Of a stretch of 64,000 nucleotides of DNA, positions 1-10,520 are shown one piece after another. Under the pieces are notes generated by a model. That model was given only the letters and a program-made list of their open reading frames with translations. It ran no database searches and was not told the DNA's origin. This stretch comes from Pithys albifrons albifrons (taxonomy: Eukaryota > Chordata > Aves > Passeriformes > Thamnophilidae): contig NC_092459.1 of assembly GCF_047495875.1 (NCBI RefSeq), positions 8,808,965 to 8,872,964 of the forward strand, in the 5' to 3' direction. Both the position numbers and the translations under genes were made by a program. Within the stretch, counting starts at the first letter, position 1; the number at the start of each line of letters is the position of its first letter.

Positions 1-3000
1 TTCTGTATTATACTGCTGCTTCATCTTTGTTTCATCTTTCCACTCCTCATCCACCATTTTTCATGTCACGTAACAGGCCAGTCAGTACAGTTGGAGAGAA
101 GAAGTTGCTCTAGGAGAGAGAAGAGTCATCCAGACTCTTGCTGGAAACTGCTACAAAGGACTTCAGAGAAACAGGAGCATTATTAGGCCAGTTCCAATGG
201 GACAGTGGAAGCTGAGAAAATTTAAATGGGTTCAGTTTCCAGAAATTAATTCCCTTTTTCATAAATCATTCAATGACATAGATGCAGGCCCTGATTTAAA
301 GAAGGTTTTCTTTCTATTTCTCTGGGGTTGTCAATGTTTCTTTACTCAAAGATTAAAATTTATCTGATTTTGTATTTATTCAGAAAAAATAAGAAAAGTA
401 CTTCTACAGCTGTGACAAAAATCTGTAACGTGTTACATGGAAGAAATTGCACCAAGGAGATGCAGAGATCAAAAGCTAATTTACAATCTACTAATCAATT
501 AATTAATCATTATTATTTGTACAAAGAAGGGGTCTAAAGTCTTCTGTTAGACCTGAAATATGCTGTGCTATGCACATTGTTATGCACAAATCAATACAGC
601 CCGTGGTCCAAAGAAACAACACTAAATTATGCATATGCAATAATTGGCAGGAAAAAGGGATGAATGACAACAGTAGTAGAATCACCTGCACTGGGGGGAG
701 AACATTTAATATTTAGTTGTTCTGATCCATTGCATGCCAATGGGTGAGCTATCTCTGTTCAGATTAGCCAGTGTGGGTAAGGCATCTACAAGGGAGGGAA
801 CAAAACACAAGCATGTGCATTTTCACTAAAATGAGCACTAATATTAGGTTTCATACAGAATTCTCAATACCTTGATGCGATCATAATTAGAAGAACATAT
901 TCATTTTATTTCACTAATTCTCTGTCATACCTTTGTGGCAAAACGCTGTCTTTGGAATGTTATTCAGATTTCTCTTTCCTTTACCTAGAAGAGATTTTAC
1001 ATAATCTTGGTATCAGCTGGATAGCTCAACATCTTCTGATCTGCTGAAAGAATCAACAATTTTAAATAACCAGTCAAAATTTTGTGACCTGATGTTCAAA
1101 GAGGAGCAGTGAGCTGGATATGCCATGAGGGAATTCTCTTTCAATTCAAAAGTCTTGTGCTGGTCTTTTCTACATAGGATATACAGTTCTTTAGCAAAAA
1201 TTGAAAATAATAATTCCTCAGAAAAAAAAATCTATTTCTGTTTTTACATTTTTAAAGTGTAGCTTCATGTTTTACAGTTTACCTTTATTCCAGAAACTAT
1301 TTCACATGCTTCAGTTTAGGGATAATGAAGTAAATGTCCACTGTATGGAGCCACACATTCACTTCTGTCTGACATGTCTTCAAATGCAATCCACGTATCA
1401 AATTCTACACAAAGTTCAAATACACAGCATAAATTTTGACCACATACAAGTTTATATATGTGCCCATATGCATGACTGCACACTCAGAGTAAAGAGTTTC
1501 TAATATATGGATGTCTACCCTCCGCTCAGAAGCTTCCATATAAAATAGGGTGATAGAAAAGCCTCTAAAGGGTTTCTTGGATGTTTTCTCTTCTCCCACT
1601 AGAATATAGAATTCTCTGTTTGAATGGGGCTTAAAAAATTTTAAAAGTATAATGGATATGTGATTTATATTGTGCTCATAACACTGGTTATAGCAGAAGT
1701 GTTATCAAAGAGGAAGGGACTGCAGGTTTGCTTGGCTGTTTGTTTGCTTGTTTTTTCCCAAAAGACAGTCAGATTCCAGATTCAATTACTCTTCTCTGGA
1801 AGTTCATGCAGCAGCCAGATACACTCAAATGGGAGTGCTTTGTCCTCTGATTCTCCTATGGTTCCTCCTGGGCTCTGTTATGTGCCTGGGCTCTGACAGG
1901 AACAACAGCCTTGGCAGGCCATTGATGAAAATGCACTCTTAAAGGAAGCTTAGACCTGGTTCATTACTAGTTCTGAAGGAAAGAAGTTACATCTGGAAAA
2001 TGCAGAAAGGTTGTAATTCACACTGAAGATAAAGTTGTAAGTATAACATAAATAAAATTGCAAAGTTTGTATTGTTTCAACAGATTGGTCTGTTAATGTA
2101 TGGCCTGGTGTAGCCAGCTATATATAAATATATATATACACATACATGCTCATAGGTATGCATATACTTACACTCATTAAAAATCGTAGAATGACAGTTA
2201 CAGTCCTGGAAGTGAAATCCAAATTAAAAAGATGCACTTTTTTACAGCTTCTAACTGTAAAATATAAAGAAAAGGTATCTTTTAATATCATAGGTTTTTC
2301 CCTGTTATTTAATAGTAGCTATCCCATTTTATCACAATCCCTCCTGATTAACTGTGTAAATGCCCTCATTAGATATTGCCTTTAATAATGGTTGGAAGTC
2401 TGGCTACTGTAGGGAGAAATATCTGACCTTGGGAAATGAGAGTTTCAGAAAGATTATAAAATTTGGAGAAGAAAATAATTTATAAAGTAATGTTATGGCT
2501 ATGTGTAAAATGTCCACTTATAAGTTCCATCTGAACACTAACACCTCATTTACCAGCACAGTCCTTGAATTGCTGCCTCAACTGTAAGGAAATAAAAGCC
2601 ATGCCAGACCCTGCAAAGCCAGAGCTTTACTGGCAGTATAATTGTATATTTAAATAAATACTTCCAAAAAAGTTTCCCAACAAGAGATGAATGCATAGGT
2701 CTTGATGCTGAAAGTTTAACAAGCATTTAAAAGCTACTTTGTATAAACTGATAGGAAATACTCACTTTAGGCTTAATGACTTTTCTCTGATTAAATTGTG
2801 CATAATTTATAGCAGAAGAAGGCCCCTTGCTGACTGTCCTTTGCTGTGTGGTCATGCCCTACCTTGTATTTATCCAAACATTCTTCTGAATTACCCAACT
2901 GTTAAACTATTTGGTGTCAAAATGTTTCTGGATTGGTACTTAAGAGTTTTTATGTTTCTTGCTTAACATTGGTCTGTAGTTTGTCCATACATAAATACAT

Positions 3001-4236
3001 CAACCTGTATTAAAAACAGAGCCTTTATCTGCACAAGTTGCTTGGGGAGTAACTTTCCCTGGTCTATAAGACAAGAAAAATCATTGTTTTCTCTTTGATT
3101 TAAGGGGCTGATTTATAAAGGTTTACTTTTAAGCTTCTGTTTCAAATGTGCTAACTCCAGAGTTTTTATATATTGCCCAGATTTACTTACCCATGTTTAC
3201 GGTCTGATTTATAAACTGTGTGCCTTCTGACTCAGCAGGAATCTTTGATTTAGTACAACACATTACAAGTAAGTTTTTTAGTAGCTTAGTATTTAAATGA
3301 ATTCAGAGAAATTACAAATGAGCAAATGCATAGTTCTTATTTCTGGTTTTTTTTCACTTTTCTGTTTCAGAATTTTTTATATAGCAGAATAGACAAGAAA
3401 AAAGTCACTATGTGAATAAGGGAATTCAACAAGTAAAATTAACCAAAGCACTCCAGTAATTAGTTTCTGGGTTTTGAGTGTTGGTGGAAGTAGGCTTCTA
3501 AATCATTTAACTACATTGGAAAATACTGCTTTTTACCTCTGCAGTTGAATAAAGCCTTTTTCTATATATTCAAACAGATGCCCTGTCTACTCTTCCAATT
3601 TGCTTCTGAGCCATCAACATTTTGCAGATGATTTCTCTAACTGGGGTTATATACACACCCTTAATTCTCATTATTGGCATAAAAAGTCTCTGCCAGAGAC
3701 GTCTGGGATGTACATTTATGTTAAGTGGTTTAGAAGAAACAGTAAAGGACTGCACAGAGTAGAGGTAATACCATGTTCTCTGTTTTCTTCCTATTAACAC
3801 TAAGGTAAAAGCTATGCATGACATGAATGATCTATAATTATCTATTTCTCTTTCTGCTTACTGAATAGAAACTCTAAAGCTTTAGAAACTGCTTATAGTT
3901 TGATATGGTCTGAAATATGAATGGCCAAAAACATTTTTGGGAAGTAAAGATTTCATTAGTCTCATATGAGAATTCTTGTTCCTCAACTTAAATCCACAGT
4001 TTTAGGTCACTGATCTGTGAAGAGAAAACAAAACAAAACATAAGAAAACCCAAGCCCATAAGAAAGCGGTCCCATTCTTAAATCAGTTACAATGATGATT
4101 TTTTTAAAAAATTGTCTTTCTGGTCAGTCCACATTACCTTTGTGATGCATTTGTGGACAATCTGAGTGGGAATGTGTGGCCAAGGCAACTGTAATGCTAA
4201 CCAGGGTAGTTTTGTTGGACCTTGGACATAGCATCA
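1..4236. other. Unannotated AT-rich DNA
   Basis: I see no gene, RNA gene or recognisable transposon here. Open frames are short (about 100 codons or fewer) and lack start context or family resemblance. An AT/TA dinucleotide-rich patch lies near 2120-2150, and a short A/C-rich stretch near 4020-4060. The rest is ordinary intergenic or intronic-looking sequence. Confidence 0.6.
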
Positions 4237-4505
4237 GAGAATCATAGAATTGTTTAAGGTTGGAAAAGCCTGTAAGATAACTGACTCTAAGTGTTACTCT
4301 AGCACTGTAAAGCCATGTCCCTAAGAACCACATCTCCAGGGATGGTGATTCCGCCACTTCCCTGGGCACCCTATTCCAATGTTTCGCAACCCTTTCAGTG
4401 AACAATTTTTTTTCCCAATATCCAAGTTAAACATCCCCTGGCACAATTTGTCCTAGAGGTATTAGAAAACAGACCCTGTCCCTGACCTCTTCAGATTGCT
4501 TGAGA
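4237..4505 (-). mobile_element. CR1 LINE fragment, 3' end (minus)
   Basis: The left edge reads agaatcatagaat, the reverse complement of the avian CR1 3' terminus. It is followed by the usual reversed 3'UTR order: a ggttggaaaagcc block, a tccagggatggtgattc block, a block around cctattccaatg, and a cccctggcacaattt block. This is a 5'-truncated, non-coding copy of the dominant LINE of bird genomes. A 93-codon minus-strand frame (4124-4405) contains a decayed version of the CR1 ORF2 C-terminus (VAKHWNRVPREVAESPSLE), which confirms the identity. The right boundary is diverged and approximate. Confidence 0.9.
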
Positions 4506-4794
4506 TTGTCATCAGTGTTTATTGCCCAAGTGCTCTGTGGGTAGCAGCAGCAGCAGTTTAAGTGCAATCAAAGAATAGGATGAGAGAAAGAAAACACTTC
4601 ACACTGATGTATGTACAGCTCCCAGCTGCAAGGTATGATAGGATAATAACTCTAATAGCTTTATATGCAGCTACTATGACTGCAATTATCCCCTCAAATA
4701 TACAGAAATTAATAGAGAAAGAAGGTATGTGTGAACGCCTATGTGTTTAAGCAAAAATATTCAAAACTTGAATACAATCACGTGGTGATATCAC

Positions 4795-5078
4795 ATGTAG
4801 TGACAGGAAAAGTGGGGATGGATTCACACTGATAGAGGGCAGGTTTAAATTGGAGATTAGGAGGAAATTCTTTACTGTGAATGTGGTGAGGCACTGGAAC
4901 ACATTACCCAGAGAAGCTGTGGATGCCTCATCCCTACAAGTGATCAAGGCCAGGTTGGATGGGGCCCTGAGAAACCTGGTCTAGTGAAAGATGTTGCTGC
5001 CCACTGCAGGCGGATAGGAATTGGCTGATTTTTTAAGGTTCCTTCCAACCCTAACCATTCTATGATGATTCTATGATT
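4795..5078 (+). mobile_element. CR1 LINE fragment, 3' end (plus)
   Basis: Sense-strand CR1 order is clear: attctttactgtgaatgtgg, then aggcactggaaca, a cccagagaagctgtgg block, ccaggttggatggggc, aaggttccttccaaccc, and the terminal tctatgatgattctatga. The copy is 5' truncated and covers the last stretch of ORF2 plus the 3'UTR, with no long open frame. Together with the minus-strand copy just upstream it forms a pair of CR1 fragments with their 5' ends facing each other, separated by about 290 bp that show no obvious CR1 similarity. Confidence 0.93.
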
Positions 5079-5335
5079 TTAAGACTCATAACCTATTTTT
5101 GAATGTCAGTAATGAAATTTTTGAAAGAAATATTTGGTTCAGAAAAGTAGTCTTTTTTTCCTGCAGCATTTATTAAAAATTATATGCAAAAATTATTAAG
5201 CTTGAAAAAATATTGGTATTTTCAAATAGCATTGTTTTGGCTAAAAATGCATCCCAAAATCTATTTTAACAAGTTTTTGCATTCCTCAATGATAAGTGCT
5301 TTTCTCCACCTTCATCTGAATGCCAGTTCTTTCTG

Positions 5336-5375
5336 GATCATAGAATCATAGAATGGTTTGAGTTGGATCTCCTTA
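5336..5375 (-). mobile_element. CR1 3'-terminal scrap (minus)
   Basis: The run atcatagaatcatagaatgg followed by tttgagttggatct is the reversed CR1 3' terminus. Only about 40 bp are recognisable before similarity fades, so this is either a very short insertion or a decayed remnant. Confidence 0.8.
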
Positions 5376-8030
5376 TTTGTTCCAGCTATTTGGCTGTTTC
5401 TAAATCATCCTCTGTCATTGTCATTATATTGAATACTGATGAGGGTAGAAAAACAATGTTCTCATTTCCGCATTGACCACACACCCCGGATCCTATTTGG
5501 GGTTGTTTCCTTGGGGAGGAAAGCGTGTAAATACTCTGGAGCTGTAAACTGCTCTTTGGATAAGCAATATTGCTAAAATATGTTTTTCATCATGTGGCAT
5601 AAGCTAAATAAGTAAAAATTTGGGGTTTTATACAAAAATTACGAGGGGCTCAGGTATTCTTCCAATTTTTTTTGCCTGCTCTTACAACGCTATTTATTCC
5701 TGAGTCCAAACCATACAGTCCAATTACTGCACAAATTGTCACGTGCAAACATTTCAGGCACGTGAGACTTGCTTATACTGAAAGGTACTTGAACCCACTT
5801 TCATTTTTAATGTGCAGTCATCAGAAATTAAATAAGAAATATCAGCCTGTCAGACCCAGAGAATGACGCCAGCGTGAGAGAACATCCCCATCTAGTGGTC
5901 TCTAGATCTAGAGCACCTTGTGCCCGGGATTCTTGTGCCAGGGGGGAGGCAATTCAGTAATATCGTAACAACAACATAACCTGTTAAATTCAAATAGTAA
6001 CACCAATGTAACTATGCTGTTATAATTGGTAAGAGTTTCATGTGTAGCAAAGTATTAATGAGTAGAAAACTCCCGTGATAAAACTGTGCTTTATGATGTG
6101 CTGAACCAACTCCGTCCAGAAACAGGAAATTTTACAAAATTAATTCTAATGTCCCACGGCTCTCATACTGAAGTATTTTGATTGTTTTCAACAGACATAA
6201 TCATGATTTAACTCCATGAAAAGAAAATATAGACAAATTTCCTAAAAAATTTCAGATATCACTATTTAGAGAAACTGGTCTATCCCTTTCTTGGAAAGAA
6301 CCCCAGAGAATATCTGTTCAATATACTAGACAAAATTAGAATAAATAGTAAAGTGTTTTATTGGAAAAGATTCAAATTATGAATACAAAAAATAGAGGAA
6401 GATACAGTGCATTCAGAATAAGGACACTGCTCTGTTTTCTTGAAACATTGTATTGATCCAAGAAAACAATCCCTTAGATTCTTTCTACATTGGGAAGCAA
6501 ACAGTAGCAAGAACAGTTTCCTGGTTTTCTGTAGTCATAGGTTGGTGGGTGGAAAACAAGACCAGGGAAATTTCACTGAATTCGAGGAAATTCTTGGATT
6601 TTTCCACAGTGTAAGTGGAACCAAAATTTGCCCTTTGGTACCAGAAGTTATCCTGGGAGATTCACATCTAGTTCCTGTAGACACTATACAACTCTGCACA
6701 TACACTGAGAATTTTCTACTTCAGGTGTAAAACCACCTACTTCATAAACTGTGGTGGTGTTTCATAACATCCAATAGACACAGCTATTGGAGAAAACTAA
6801 GCAAAATGCTAAGTCATCTCTATTCCACAGTCATAAAGCATTAGCAACATTCAGAAACTGAGGTGTAAAACACATGGAGTAAAGTTATTTACAAATAGAA
6901 TAAGTCAGTGTTCAGAAAAACACAAGGAGACAAAGGCAATGGGTGAATGTGTAAATCCCTTTACTTCCATTTCAGTTCTTAAATATGCTTTTTTGTTTTT
7001 ATAATTACTAGATCCCTTTGCAAGACTGAGAAAAATTAAAAGCTAAGTATATTCTATTCTCTTCTAGTTTCTGTTAGCCTTGCTGAGTTCACTGTTCATG
7101 TGCTCTTCCTTTAAACATACAGTCTTTACAATGTGATATTCTTTCAGTGTGAGCATTTCTCCACAGTCAGGTCTTCAATGGATTAACTTTATGGCTTTCA
7201 AGTGTGTACGTTCTTCACAGAATTACATTAAAAGTAAACAACCCACTCTACGCAAAATGAAATTATTTTCCTGAATATATTGGGTTCTGTGCAGTAATTA
7301 AAACATTTTCTACTTTAACATCTTTAATAAGGTGCATCAATAGGTCCTTTGAAGATGAAGAGAATTCTTCTATCCAAATGTTTCCTGAGAAAGAGTAGGC
7401 TTGTCAATTTGATCCAACAGCCTGACCATGGACTTTTTGTGATCCACAATCTGAATTTCAGTACTATCAACAAGTCATTGAATACTATGCTTCTGGAGCA
7501 GTACTCCAAATTTATTTAGCTTGACCACTCTGATTTACTTGCTCATGCAAACTGGAGACACTTAACTACCAGACTGCACATTCCAACCTGGACAAAGTTA
7601 AGTGACTATAATCAATTGCCAATAAGTTGCTTCCAGTTGGGTTCAGTTGCTGGTAGGCATCACTCCTTAGTCCCAGAAAGTAAAACCTTGAACTCCTTGG
7701 AGCCATCAGAACTTTCTGTTGTTCCCAAGCATTCATAATTTCATCTAGAACTCTTATTCTGAACTATCTTATAGACTTCATTATCTCATCCCTCTCTTTT
7801 TTTTTTCAAAATACAGAAACATACATACACAGAGCCACAACTTAATCTACTATGCAAAGCAATATAGCAGTGAGGAAGGGGAGATTTCAGACAGCCACAG
7901 AAAAATTGTAGAGCAGTGGTTTGCTTTTAAGTAATTGGATGTGAATCTTCATAGTAGCCATTAACCTATACCGTTGCAGTGATGCGCAAGTGACAGAAGA
8001 GGGCAGTAGAATACAGCTATGATCCCAGTG
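5376..8030. other. Unannotated AT-rich DNA
   Basis: No gene or repeat family recognised. A slightly more GC-rich patch occurs around 5860-5945 and includes ccatctagtggtc, which only loosely resembles a CTCF core. A 96-codon plus-strand frame at 6440-6730 has no recognisable family features and is treated as chance. Confidence 0.55.
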
Positions 8031-8044
8031 CTATAGCAAATGTA
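8031..8044. repeat. Target-site duplication, left copy (SINE 1)
   Basis: The sequence ctatagcaaatgta occurs here and again at 8409-8422, exactly flanking the composite SINE. A 14-bp direct repeat of this kind is the expected footprint of LINE-machinery insertion. The last four bases overlap the (TGTA)n-like tail, so the true duplication may be 11-14 bp. Confidence 0.9.
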
Positions 8045-8408
8045 TGTATGTATGTATGGCCAAACTTCGCGAACGAAGATTTGGGAAGGGCTCTCCCCAC
8101 GTGGGTGTGCCCTTCCAGCCTGCGCAGTGGATTTTTTAGGTGAGGCTCAGCGTGGGCAGAACTGGCCCCACCGTTTAAGTCCTAAGGTCTGCCACGGCCG
8201 AGCGAGCTTGGACAGAAACAGTGAAGGCCTCAGGACTGTCTACAGCACCCGGTACTAACCGGGGCTGACCCTGCTGAGCATCCGAGATCTGACGGGATCG
8301 GATGGCAGGGAAGCTTTAACTGCCCGGTACGGTCTCCACTGAGACTCGAACTCAGGACCTTGTGATCCAGAGTCCAGAGTGCTCACCATTACACCACAGG
8401 ACCGCCCC
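8041..8408 (-). mobile_element. Composite tRNA-Gln/5S rRNA SINE, copy 1 (minus)
   Basis: Read on the minus strand, this has four parts. A tRNA-Gln-like head (about 8408-8335) carries an A box (8380-8397) and a B box (gagttcgagtctc, 8341-8353); its anticodon loop ctctgga has CTG at the anticodon position. A 5S rRNA-like body (about 8302-8238) contains cagatctcggatgctcagca and ends in ccgggtgctgtagac, with the segment between gttagta and ccgggtg deleted relative to 5S rRNA. A unique 3' region of about 190 bp follows, then a CATA-repeat tail of about 4.5 units. Perfect TSDs flank it. The head is degenerate and embedded in the SINE, so it is not a working tRNA gene. The copy shares almost all features with that at 57792-58166. 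A tetranucleotide tail, instead of a CR1-like 3' end, suggests mobilisation by an RTE-type LINE (inference). Confidence 0.9.
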
Positions 8409-8422
8409 CTATAGCAAATGTA
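8409..8422. repeat. Target-site duplication, right copy (SINE 1)
   Basis: Second copy of ctatagcaaatgta, abutting the 5' (tRNA) end of the minus-strand SINE. It fixes the insertion boundary on this side. Confidence 0.9.
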
Positions 8423-8767
8423 ATGATTTTTAAACATTGTATTTATATCTTTGATGACTTTAGTATTCTGCTTCATTATGGCCCAGCTTAGGTGCCTGAT
8501 AGAAGAAATATTTAATTGTAGCCATTAAGTTGTGAGTAGACAGCCAAGAAATGTACTAAACTCTGAATTAAAAAATGTGACAGACAAGAAAATCATACTC
8601 ACTTGTCCTTTATTCCTTTATGACCTTTACTCATTTGTCCTTTATTTCACTTAATTAAAGAAGACATGGACTCAAGCTTACACAATAAATATTAAATCCC
8701 TATTCTGTATATTTTGTTTCTGAGGAGAATACATCTTGGTTCTTTGGGTGAATATTTTAAAACTCCT
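8423..8767. other. Unannotated AT-rich DNA
   Basis: Short unique stretch between the SINE and the family A LTR. It contains a local repetition of cttgtcctttattcctttatg / cattgtcctttatttc-like sequence near 8600-8650 and nothing else recognisable. Confidence 0.5.
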
Positions 8768-9324
8768 TGTCCTGGTTTCAGATGAAATAGAGTTAATTTT
8801 CTTCATAGTTGCTGGTACACTGCTGTGTTTTGGATTTAGGATGAGAATAGTGTTAATAACACACTGGTATTGAAGTTGTAACTGAGCAATGCTCGCACAG
8901 AGCCAAGGCCTTTTCTGCTCCTCCCCTCACCATGCGATGAGCCTGGGGGTGCACAAGAAGTGACGAGGGAACACAGCAGGGACAACTGACCCCAAGTGAC
9001 CCAAGGGATATCTCAGACTTATGGTGTCACACTCAACATATAAACTAGGGGCAAAGCTGGCCAGAGGCCGATGCTCAGGAAAAGCCTGGGCATTGTTCAG
9101 TTGGTGGTGTCCCACTGGGTTTTCTTTTTATTTTTGTTGTTTTCCTTTTCATTATTAATAATATTTTTAATATTCTTATATTTTCTTTTCATTATTAAAC
9201 AGTTCTTTTCTCAAATCCCCAGCTTTCTCACTTTTATCTTCCAATTCTCTACCCCACCCCACCATGAGTAATGAGCGAGTGGCTCTGGGGCACTTAAGTA
9301 GCCCACAGAGGATAAACCATGACA
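8768..9324 (+). mobile_element. ERV solo LTR, family A (plus)
   Basis: About 557 bp opening with tgtcctggtttcag and closing with aaccatgaca (TG...CA). In order it carries the blocks of a widespread bird ERVL-like LTR: gagttaattttcttcatag, gctgtgttttggattta, gtgcacaagaagtgacg, a TATA box (TATAAA, 9039-9044), and ATTAAA (9194-9199) as a possible polyadenylation signal. A T-rich stretch precedes a 3' end with gagtggctctgggg. No gag/pol/env sequence lies beside it, so it is a solo LTR. Flanking 5-mers (ctcct / gtact) do not match well, so the TSD is lost or the edges are off by a few bases. The same family occurs inverted at 37231-37798. ERVL assignment is by memory of the family. Confidence 0.85.
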
Positions 9325-10456
9325 GTACTATAGAAGTAAATCTTTTGAGCTATGTTCTGAATGCCATTCCCTGTTCATGAGAGAGTTTTTTGGTTTTGTG
9401 CATCTTCCCCATGCCAAATAAAACCCCTTCATCTTCATCCTATGCCCTTCGGTTCCCTGCTTGTGCAGAAGTGAGGGATTTTGAGGCCTCTGTGGTTCTG
9501 CTGCATGGTAATGCAAAGTGAGGTCCTGCTGCAGGAGCAACATGTGCCATGCTCAGCTTGGGCAGTATAATTGCTATTGGAGACCAATACTGACTCTTTC
9601 TAACTGTTACTGTTGTGCCACCGATATATCTGTCACATAAAAATGGCAATAAATTTCCCTTGTAAACTCTGATATCTAAATTGCCCCAGATTTATTATAT
9701 TGATGAACTAATGAATTACTGTACTGGATGTTTGGATTACATAATGAGTCCTCAAGTCACTAAAACAATGAATTGCTCTTTCTGGTCACCTCATGTTTCT
9801 TTTTGACTGAGACTAATGCAAACCAATTCCATCCAAAAGCCCAATTTCATGATCACAGTACAGTCTCTGTCCAGATTCCCCAACAGATGTAATTCACTCA
9901 GTCTATATGGCTGGAGAGCATCCTACAGCACATGTTTGTCTACCTCAGTGCCAAGTTTTAGTGCCAGTTGGAAAAGTCTGGAGACAGAAATTCCCTGCAT
10001 GTTCTCAGAACATGGCTGTGTAGCCACGATCTCTTCTTCAGTGAGCCTCATACACCATGATGAAGGCAAAAAGGGCATCTTTACCATCCATTAAACTCTT
10101 GGTTTCACTGGTGCTTTACTCAGCTCGTTTTGTTCTTCCAGGTGAAGGTAATATTTGCAATGCAAGTTGAACTTTAATTCATGGCCACAATTAAACAATA
10201 ATGCATCCTGATAATTTATCACTTGGCCCATATAGTCATGATGGAATGAGGAAAATCAAGGTAGACAAAGCAGAATTACCAATTTCCAGAAATGATAACA
10301 GTCCGCGCTGGCCCTTGGATCAGGCTTATAAAACCAATGTTTTATTTGTAATCAAATACAAAAAATTCAGACATGGGCATGAGCAAGTTTGAGTGTGTTT
10401 TAAGGCTAACTGAATATAGTAATAACAATAATAAATGTTCTTTTCCTTGTAGTGAT
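9325..10456. other. Unannotated DNA
   Basis: No repeat or gene firmly recognised. The first 330 bp are more GC-rich than the surroundings and could be an old repeat I do not recognise. At 9791-10090 the minus strand has a 100-codon frame with a single in-frame TAG at 9923-9925; see Part 2. Confidence 0.5.
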
Positions 10457-10520
10457 ATCATAGATTCATAGAATGTTTTGGGTTGAAGGGGATCTTAAAG
10501 ATCCTCCAGTCCCAGGCACA
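10457..10520 (-). mobile_element. CR1 3'-terminal scrap (minus)
   Basis: atcatagattcatagaatg followed by ttttgggttgaaggggatct and a gatcctccagtccca block is the reversed CR1 3' end. Only about 65 bp are recognisable. Confidence 0.85.

Noticed and set aside
5891..5905. CTCF-like site (ccatctagtggtc)
   Set aside because: Only loosely matches the CTCF core, with key G positions missing; not called without ChIP or motif scoring.
8335..8408. Functional tRNA-Gln gene on the minus strand
   Set aside because: Same reasoning: it is embedded in a SINE with TSDs and an imperfect acceptor stem.
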